Part shown: in pieces, positions 21,110 through 25,997 of the stretch
How positions within the stretch are numbered: position 1 is the first letter of the stretch
How the letters are laid out: the number at the start of each line of letters is the position of its first letter
Assembly: GCA_016872875.1 (NCBI GenBank)
Contig: VGYW01000073.1
Coordinates: 1-25,997 of the forward strand
Length of the DNA: 25,997 nucleotides
From: Planctomycetota bacterium
GTDB lineage: Bacteria > Planctomycetota > PUPC01 > DSUN01
Reading direction: 5' to 3'
The notes under the pieces: model-generated
Databases searched by the model: none
Seen by the model: only the letters and a program-made list of their open reading frames with translations
Told to the model about the DNA's origin: nothing
Program-made: the position numbers and the translations under genes

Positions 21110-22926
21110 AGAACCGCGACATCTTCGACAGGCAGATGAAGGGCTACACGGACAAGGCGCTCGCGGCACACCCCAACGCCAGGACGGAGTCCTCCACCCA
21201 CCAGGGCGTGCCCATCCTCAGCATCACCACCCCAGACCGCACCATCGCCTCCCACTCCGCCTACCTGGGCGACTACAAGGCCTACTCCAACTCGCTCGAC
21301 GCCCTCAAACGGGTCATCGAGACCCACGCGAAGGCGCGGCCCTCGATGGCGGACAGCCTCGACTACCAGTACATGCGGACGATCTTCCCGGCGACGCCTG
21401 AGGCGGAGGACGGCTTCATCTATCTCTCCGACGCCTTCATCCGCAAGCTGGTCGGCCCCCGCTGGAAGATCGAGGGCCAGCGCCGCATCATCTGCCAGAA
21501 CCACCTCCGCATGATCGCCAACGCCGCCACAATGTCACGCACCGAGCTGCGCAAGAAGCCGACGCTTGAGGCGCTGCTGAAAGACGGTTATCTGCCCGAC
21601 CCGCTCTGGCGGTGCCCCGACGGCGGCACGTACACGCTCGACGCCTCGGGCCGCGCCTCCTGCGCAGTCCACAACTGCCTCCGCTACTGCACGCCTGTGG
21701 ACAGCGTGCCCATCGGAAAGGTCTCGAAGGAGGAGGCCGACGACTACAGGCGCTTCGTGGCCAACTACAACGACTACTGGCGGCAGTACTTCGACCCCAT
21801 CGGGGTCCGATTCAAGGTCGGCAACCGCATCGAGGTCGAGACCTGCATCCTCCCGCTCATCGAGAACAGCATCTACAACCAGGTGCGGGAACTGGTCGGC
21901 GGCAAGCCGGTCGCGCTCCGCGCCCGCGCCCTCACCGACCGCACGATCTTCTCCGCCGCAGCCAAGCTCGACCTCACCCACCCCAACTACAAGGAGATGG
22001 TGGAGGGGATGCAGCGCGCGCTCTTCCCAACCGTCCCCCCCATCACCAACGCGGTCGGCTCGAGCCTCTCGATTGGCCTGTTCGACAGCGACGTGCTCTT
22101 CACGGTGGACGAGCGCGGCATGCAGATGATGGGGCCGTGGATGGACCTCGAGACGCAGCTCATCGTCGCCACTGCCCTCTCGGCCTTCAACCTCCCCATC
22201 TACGGCGTCCTGGAGCTCAAGGATGAGAAGCTGGCGCGGAGCATCGTGCGCGAGCTCCTGCGCGTGGCCGCCGCGGGCGCACGCCTCGAAGAGGAGGAGG
22301 ACTTCGAAGAGGCCGTCGGCGTGGACGCCTACGACGCTGGCGAGCACAACGGCCACGCCATCCACGCCCTCGCCCTGCGCCTCTTCGTCGTCAAGTTCCG
22401 CTTCTACTACGCCTTCACCCGCAACCGCCTCGTCGTCGCCACCAAGCGCTACGTCCTCCAGGAGGTCCTCGACGCCCTCGACAAGGGCGGGGCCGGCGAC
22501 GACGCCGTGGGGAACGTCCACGTCAGCGTCCGCCCCAAGGCCTACGACAAGCTCCTCCCCGTCACCCTGGCCGGCTGGCAGGAGTACATGCGCGAGGCCT
22601 GCCACAGGAACCTGGTGCCGGTCCGCGCGCTCATCGAGTGCCACGGCGCCGCCGAGGACACCCTCGAGGCCGCCAGCCGCCGAGTCGAGGGCGTCACCCT
22701 CCGTTGCCCATCACTCGGCGACTACAAGCACGACCCCGCCCGCGACATCATCTACTGCACCGTCCACGGCGACCGAGTCCACCCGCGCCAGCCCGTCGAG
22801 CCCAGCGGCAAGGAAGAGACAGTGAAGCTCCTCCGCCGCCTCCGCGACCTCTCCATCGCCTTTCGGTTCACCGACGAGGGCATCATGACCAAGCTCACCC
22901 TCGACCTGGAGCCGGCAAAGGAATGA
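21043..22926 (+). CDS. Large exported protein of unknown function, main part after the frameshift
   Basis: The 627-residue frame from ATG 21043 is the continuation of the 20216 gene. Homology-like sequence extends back to about 20980 in this frame (EQLCIGVSLLTRLLGDLVIGEM), so ATG 21043 is internal. The protein resembles large planctomycete proteins of the DUF3352 kind, with DGFIYLSDAFIRKLVGPRWKI. Two copies of a motif known from the C-terminus of prepilin-like proteins occur: CPDGGTYTLDASGRASCAVH (21613-21675) and CPSLGDYKHDPARDIIYCTV (22705 onward), each with a CP...G-x-Y...C-x-VH pattern. The first follows a segment (CQNHLRMIANAATM) also reminiscent of pseudopilins. Location is probably periplasmic or membrane-attached through the N-terminal part. 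No enzymatic motif is seen. Confidence 0.75.
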   Translation: MALTGNDPFLIEGTDLTVLIQVKNRDIFDRQMKGYTDKALAAHPNARTESSTHQGVPILSITTPDRTIASHSAYLGDYKAYSNSLDALKRVIETHAKARPSMADSLDYQYMRTIFPATPEAEDGFIYLSDAFIRKLVGPRWKIEGQRRIICQNHLRMIANAATMSRTELRKKPTLEALLKDGYLPDPLWRCPDGGTYTLDASGRASCAVHNCLRYCTPVDSVPIGKVSKEEADDYRRFVANYNDYWRQYFDPIGVRFKVGNRIEVETCILPLIENSIYNQVRELVGGKPVALRARALTDRTIFSAAAKLDLTHPNYKEMVEGMQRALFPTVPPITNAVGSSLSIGLFDSDVLFTVDERGMQMMGPWMDLETQLIVATALSAFNLPIYGVLELKDEKLARSIVRELLRVAAAGARLEEEEDFEEAVGVDAYDAGEHNGHAIHALALRLFVVKFRFYYAFTRNRLVVATKRYVLQEVLDALDKGGAGDDAVGNVHVSVRPKAYDKLLPVTLAGWQEYMREACHRNLVPVRALIECHGAAEDTLEAASRRVEGVTLRCPSLGDYKHDPARDIIYCTVHGDRVHPRQPVEPSGKEETVKLLRRLRDLSIAFRFTDEGIMTKLTLDLEPAKE

Positions 22927-22967
22927 CCGTGGCGGCTGTGCGGCCCTTCCTCGACGACGTCGGGTGG

Positions 22968-22996
22968 TTGACTTCCCTCGCACAAAGGGGTATTAT
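22968..22996 (+). promoter_or_regulatory. Sigma70-like promoter for hicBA
   Basis: TTGACT at 22968-22973 and TATTAT at 22991-22996 are separated by 17 bp, within the 135-nt gap before the HicB start. Transcription would begin near 23003. Just after the -10 there is a small TATC/GATA inverted repeat (22994-23006) that could be an operator, though the match is short. Confidence 0.75.
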
Positions 22997-23061
22997 CCAG
23001 ACGATACGGTCACGCAAGCGCGGGAGCTGAGTTGCCGACAATTGCGGCCTGGAGGCCCGAG

Positions 23062-23280
23062 GTGAGGACCTTTACCGCTTATGTTGAGTGGGATCCGGGG
23101 ACCAGGCTTTACGTGGGGATCGTGCCGGGGATTCCGGGCGCACACACCCAGGGCGCGACGCTGGACGAGCTCCACGAGAACCTGAAGGAGGTCGTCACAT
23201 TGTGCCTTGAGGAATTGGGCGACTCCGCGCATGAGCTGCCCCAGTTCGTGGGCCTCCAGCAGGTCGAGGTCGCCCTATGA
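23062..23280 (+). CDS. hicB: HicB-family antitoxin (short form)
   Basis: A 72-residue HicB-like protein, RTFTAYVEWDPGTRLYVGIV to the IPGAHTQGATLDELHENLKE helix, the degenerate RNase H fold that neutralises HicA. GTG 23062 is chosen because GGAGG lies six bases upstream and homologues begin (M)RTFTAYVEWDP; the frame is open back to TTG 23032. The C-terminal DNA-binding domain found in longer HicB proteins is missing, so this antitoxin probably does not bind its own promoter by itself. Its stop overlaps the HicA start as ATGA. The antitoxin comes first, the minority order for hic loci. Chromosomal type II toxin-antitoxin pairs often mark accessory DNA. Confidence 0.9.
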   Translation: MRTFTAYVEWDPGTRLYVGIVPGIPGAHTQGATLDELHENLKEVVTLCLEELGDSAHELPQFVGLQQVEVAL

Positions 23281-23510
23281 GCCGCCTGCCCATCGTCAAC
23301 TTCAGGACGATGGACAAGCTTTTGCTCAAACTGGGCTTTGAGCGCGTCCGCCAGAAGGGCAGCCACTCCTTCTACCGACACGCCGATGGCAGGACAACCA
23401 CGGTGCCGGACCACGCCGGCCGCGACCTCGCCCGCCCCCTGATCCGCGAAATCCTCCGCGAGATCGAGCTGACGCCGGACCAGTTCCAGAAGGAACTCGC
23501 CAGTCGCTGA
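23277..23510 (+). CDS. hicA: HicA-family mRNA interferase toxin
   Basis: A 77-residue double-stranded-RNA-binding-fold toxin. The core is LLLKLGFERVRQKGSHSFYR followed by DGRTTTVPDHAGRDLARPLI and REILREIELT. H30 in GSHSF is the expected catalytic histidine that cleaves mRNA. Length is typical. The ATG at 23277 overlaps the HicB stop (ATGA), so translation of the two is coupled. Nothing in the sequence suggests inactivation. The stop is only 12 nt from the stop of the convergent minus-strand gene, with no obvious terminator between. Confidence 0.92.
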   Translation: MSRLPIVNFRTMDKLLLKLGFERVRQKGSHSFYRHADGRTTTVPDHAGRDLARPLIREILREIELTPDQFQKELASR

Positions 23511-23522
23511 GCCCTCGGCTCT

Positions 23523-24440
23523 CTATGGCGGCTTCTGCCCGCCTGGCCCCTTGCTTGCCTCATCCTGCGGATTGAGGCTGTCCCAGTACCGGTGAATCTT
23601 CTCCAACCTGCCCGTTTCCTCGGCCTTGACCCTATCCACATGCCCATCGAGGAAGAGGACGTTGGCCGCTCCCTGATGCCGGAAGTCGAAGCGGCTCGTG
23701 CGGAGGTCCCCCGCGCGCCGCAGGCTCGGCCCCACGCCCACGAACACGTCAATGCCCGCCGCCTTCACCACGCTGAAGCCCCTCCGCATCTCCGCCTCGT
23801 GCTCGGGGTCCTTCGGGTCCCGCGCCTCGGGGCTCGGCAGCGAGGCATTCACATCGGCCAGGAGCGGCCTATCCGCGGGACCCACGCCAACCAGTTCAGT
23901 CAGGCCAGCATAATTCGCGTGCCTGTCAAAAACCGGGCTCAGCGGATCCGGCATGCGGAATACGGTTTCCGGAGCGAAGCGGTCCGCTGTCCAGCCCGTT
24001 CCCACTGAATCCAGCCATAGCGTATGGAGCCTCTCGATCTTGCGCGCCAGCGCCGCCGATCGGCTCCCTCCTGCACGGGCCAGATCGTCTGGTGTGATAC
24101 GGCGGTGGAAGCCTGCGAAAGCGGACTCCGTAAGCAGGAAGCGGTGATAGCTCAGGTTGCTGAGGTCCTCGGCAAGAGCCGTGCCGTCCACGTGCCAGGC
24201 CGGTGGGAAGAACTGCTCAAAACTGTCCAGGTAGAACCGGAGGGCCACGTGCAGCATTCTCATGTTCGACCTGCACCGGGAGCCTGGCGGGTGGCTGGTA
24301 GTCTTCACGCAGATCGGGACGAACAGGACGAACAGGATGGCCAGCAGCAGGACGACGATTGCGGCATACGCGATCTTCCTCCCGGCACCGCCGAACGAGC
24401 TTGGCTTCCCGCGCCCATTCTCGCCGTGCCCATCTTCCAT
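23523..24440 (-). CDS. Prepilin-like membrane protein with C-terminal H-X9-DG motif
   Basis: A 305-residue protein with one N-terminal membrane helix (about 23-45, AYAAIVVLLLAILFVLFVPI). Then comes CRSNMRMLHVALRFYLDSFEQFFPP, which matches the post-helix region of planctomycete and verrucomicrobial pseudopilins. The C-terminus has RHQGAANVLFLDGHVDRV, an exact H-X9-DG motif, as in DUF1559-type proteins. The classical prepilin cleavage and methylation site before the helix is not evident, so it may be membrane-anchored and not processed. ATG 24440 is preferred over GTG 24464 because AGGGGG lies just upstream. It is monocistronic on the minus strand, with its own consensus promoter. Function is probably at the cell envelope, unknown. 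Confidence 0.85.
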   Translation of the reverse strand: MEDGHGENGRGKPSSFGGAGRKIAYAAIVVLLLAILFVLFVPICVKTTSHPPGSRCRSNMRMLHVALRFYLDSFEQFFPPAWHVDGTALAEDLSNLSYHRFLLTESAFAGFHRRITPDDLARAGGSRSAALARKIERLHTLWLDSVGTGWTADRFAPETVFRMPDPLSPVFDRHANYAGLTELVGVGPADRPLLADVNASLPSPEARDPKDPEHEAEMRRGFSVVKAAGIDVFVGVGPSLRRAGDLRTSRFDFRHQGAANVLFLDGHVDRVKAEETGRLEKIHRYWDSLNPQDEASKGPGGQKPP

Positions 24441-24538
24441 GGCGGCCCCCTTTCTGCCGAACACCGGGGGCGGAGTCGGTTGCCCGTGTCGTAGCGTTCC
24501 GTCCCCTTCAACGGTTCGCCATGCGGTCTCTGGAAAGC

Positions 24539-24567
24539 ATGATACGCCCGCATCGGCGGCCTGTCAA
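24539..24567 (-). promoter_or_regulatory. Consensus sigma70 promoter for the H-X9-DG gene
   Basis: On the minus strand TTGACA (24567-24562) and TATCAT (24544-24539) are separated by exactly 17 bp. Transcription would start near 24532, giving a leader of about 90 nt. Confidence 0.8.
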
Positions 24568-24594
24568 CACGCCGGCACCGGAACGCAGCGCATC

Positions 24595-24736
24595 ATGGAG
24601 TGCGGCGACGCAGTCGCCGCTTTACACCCCAGCGGAGCGGTAGGGTGGGCAGAGCCCATGCGAGCTGGGTGCCTGGCGGGAAGCTCGGAGCCGCTTCGCG
24701 GAAATCGAAAGCGGCAACCGCGTTGCCGCACTCCAT
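24595..24736. repeat. 142-bp MITE/BIME-like element with 29-bp terminal inverted repeats
   Basis: The ends 24595-24623 and 24708-24736 are inverted repeats matching at 26 of 29 positions (outer ATGGAGTGCGGC). Each arm contains its own perfect 8-bp hairpin with a 3-nt loop: GCGGCGAC-GCA-GTCGCCGC and GCGGCAAC-CGC-GTTGCCGC. Two of the three differences between arms form one compensated base pair and the third is in the loop. No coding sequence lies inside. The element and the minus-strand promoter fill the 24441-24815 gap. Confidence 0.85.
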
Positions 24737-24815
24737 AACTGAGTCGGGGTGCATGCAGGACGGGATCATGGCATAATGGTGGGCGTCACGGCCTCACGCA
24801 TCAGGAGCATTGAAC

Positions 24816-25997
24816 ATGGCGTTGGACCTCAGCCCGGCGAGGTGGATCTGGCTGCCTTCGCAGCGGACGCTGGCCAATTCGTTCGTGCTGTTTCGCAAGG
24901 ACCTCGATCTGCCCGAGCGGCCGGTGCGGGCGACGGGGTGGGTGATCGCCGACAGCCGCTATCGGCTGACGGTGAACGGCGAACGGGTGCAGTGGGGGCC
25001 GGCGCCGGCCGACCCGCGCTGGCCAGAGGCCGACCCGCTCGACCTCTCGGCGCTGCTGCGGCCGGGCTACAATGTGCTCGGAGTGGAGGTGCTCTTCTAC
25101 GGACACGGGGAGGGCACCTGGCCGATGGGCAAGCCGGGGCTCCTGATGCGACTGGATATGGAGTTCGCCGACGGGCGGAAGGAACAGGTTGTGACGGACG
25201 ACTCGTGGCTCTGCCTCCTCGACCGCGCGCACAGGCCGGGGCAATACCGCCGCTGGTTCCTGCGGGCACTCCAGGAGGAGTTCGATGCAAGGCTCCATCC
25301 GCAGGGGTGGGACACGCTGGAGTACAAGGTCAATGCTCCACAGGCGGGACGCCTGTGCCACCAGTCCCACCAGTGCCACCAGTGGCGGCCGGCGATGGTG
25401 CTGGCGGGGCGGGCGGACAAGCCCTCGATGTGTACGGGCTACGACGATTATCTCGGCGGCAGTGGCATCCCCACCTCTCACAGGCGGGACGCCTGTGCCA
25501 CCACACCGGATGCCGAGCTTCGCGAGCGGAGCATCCCGCTGATGCGCGAGACCGACGTGCCGACGCTTCGCCTCAGCGACTCGGGCCTCGTGGTCTGGAA
25601 ACGCGACCCTGATGATTGGTTCGAGTTCCGGATGCCCGACGCCTTCGAGGCCGTGCCGCAGGCGCTCGCCGTGCCGATCGGCGAGGGGGCGTGGCACCTG
25701 CCGGCCCCGCCGCAGAACATGGGCGTCTACGCGACCTTTGAGTTCCCCGAGCAAATCGTCGGCTGGCCCCACTTCACCATCGAGGCGCCGGAGGGCACGG
25801 TCGTTGAGCTGATGGCCCAGGAGGCCCACGACCCGGTGAAGACGCCCTGGCTCGACACCCATTTCTATGCGTGGTCGCGCTTCATCTGCCGCGAGGGGGC
25901 CAACCGATTCGAGGCATTCGAGTTCGAGTCCCTGCGTTGGCTCCAGCTCCACATTCACAGGCAGGCCTGCCCTGAGCAAAGGCGAAGGGATGCCTGT
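24816..25997 (+). CDS. Alpha-L-rhamnosidase-like protein, N-terminal part (runs off the window)
   Basis: An open frame of 394 codons from ATG 24816 to the window edge. It begins ARWIWLPSQRTLANSFVLFR, followed by RYRLTVNGERVQWGPAPADP and YNVLGVEVLFYGHGEGTWPM. This is the N-terminal beta-sandwich pattern (F-R-K...I...-Y-x-L-x-V-N-G-x-x-V...G-P) of GH78-type rhamnosidases, which cleave terminal rhamnose from plant or microbial glycans. VYATFEFPEQIVGWPHFTIE and FEFESLRWLQLHI fit the next domains. The catalytic (alpha/alpha)6 domain would lie downstream. No signal peptide is seen. Three repeat insertions interrupt it (25339, 25479, 25956) but keep the frame. A weak -10-like CATAAT lies at 24772-24777; a clear ribosome site was not found. 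Confidence 0.75.
   Translation, partial: MALDLSPARWIWLPSQRTLANSFVLFRKDLDLPERPVRATGWVIADSRYRLTVNGERVQWGPAPADPRWPEADPLDLSALLRPGYNVLGVEVLFYGHGEGTWPMGKPGLLMRLDMEFADGRKEQVVTDDSWLCLLDRAHRPGQYRRWFLRALQEEFDARLHPQGWDTLEYKVNAPQAGRLCHQSHQCHQWRPAMVLAGRADKPSMCTGYDDYLGGSGIPTSHRRDACATTPDAELRERSIPLMRETDVPTLRLSDSGLVVWKRDPDDWFEFRMPDAFEAVPQALAVPIGEGAWHLPAPPQNMGVYATFEFPEQIVGWPHFTIEAPEGTVVELMAQEAHDPVKTPWLDTHFYAWSRFICREGANRFEAFEFESLRWLQLHIHRQACPEQRRRDAC
25339..25363 (+). repeat. 25-nt hairpin repeat, copy 1, within the rhamnosidase-like gene
   Basis: An 8-bp stem CACAGGCG/CGCCTGTG with GGA loop, plus CCACCA. It is read as QAGRLCHQ and followed by three 9-nt repeats (CACCAGTSC type, 25359-25383) giving CHQSHQCHQ. 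Confidence 0.9.
25479..25503 (+). repeat. 25-nt hairpin repeat, copy 2, within the rhamnosidase-like gene
   Basis: Identical over 25 nt to the copy at 25339 but in a different reading frame, giving HRRDACAT. The two copies are 140 nt apart. Confidence 0.9.
25956..25997 (+). repeat. Related longer repeat at the window edge
   Basis: It starts CACAGGCAGGCCTGCC and runs to GATGCCTGT at the last base, so the CACAGGC/GCCTGT ends of the other copies flank a longer centre. It is translated as RQACPEQRRRDAC. It is probably cut by the window end. Confidence 0.6.

Noticed and set aside
21535..22644. Minus-strand open frame of 369 codons
   Set aside because: Antisense shadow of the 21043 gene, V/D/E/G-rich and without domains.
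24801..25979. Minus-strand frame of 392 codons and plus-strand frame 24749-25612
   Set aside because: Both overlap the rhamnosidase-like frame from 24816, which alone has recognisable family sequence.

Overview
The window is high-GC bacterial DNA. It most resembles a chromosome or metagenome contig from the PVC group, probably Planctomycetota. The clues are a prepilin-like gene ending in an H-X9-DG motif, large secreted proteins of unknown function, a secreted S8/C25 protease, a protein with the NRxNAxxSTGPxSxEGK...KHGL signature, and many short palindromic repeats inside and between genes. The lineage is inferred from gene content only; there is no rRNA or other marker here.

Layout. (1) 1-9252, plus strand: the 3' end of an ISAzo13-type transposase abuts the C-terminal part of a GT-C membrane glycosyltransferase, which looks truncated by the insertion. 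A tightly packed cell-surface polysaccharide operon follows: four GT4 glycosyltransferases (811, 2773, 3923, 6642), two SAM methyltransferases (2034, 5986), a YdjC/ChbG-type carbohydrate deacetylase (5210) and an O-antigen ligase/polymerase-type membrane protein (7828). Nearly every junction overlaps or abuts, so the genes are probably translationally coupled. (2) 9223-12325: a promoter with a structured leader drives a hypothetical protein (9381). A tandem hairpin array then precedes two extended SDR nucleotide-sugar enzymes (10317, 11366), plausible precursor suppliers for region 1. (3) 12433-16887: a 1311-residue secreted protein joining a subtilisin (S8) domain to a gingipain-like (C25) domain, then an FmdB-type zinc-ribbon protein. 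(4) 17004-18210: a self-contained two-gene unit of unknown function with its own sigma70-like promoter and a terminator hairpin. (5) 18327-19687: a nucleotidyltransferase gene (PF14907-like) broken by a 7-mer inverted-repeat insertion. (6) 19688-22926: a gene-poor stretch with a 66-nt palindrome, then a large exported protein split by one frameshift. (7) 22968-23510: a HicB-HicA toxin-antitoxin pair with a strong promoter. (8) 23523-24567, minus strand: the H-X9-DG prepilin-like protein with a consensus promoter. (9) 24595-25997: a MITE/BIME-like inverted-repeat element, then the 5' part of an alpha-L-rhamnosidase-like gene running off the window and carrying three repeat insertions.

The most distinctive signal is the load of several unrelated palindromic repeat families. 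Some sit in frame inside genes (11521, 14270, 25339, 25479, 25956), one has destroyed a gene (19047), and two intergenic families (10199 and 24595) differ between copies by compensatory base changes that preserve the hairpins.
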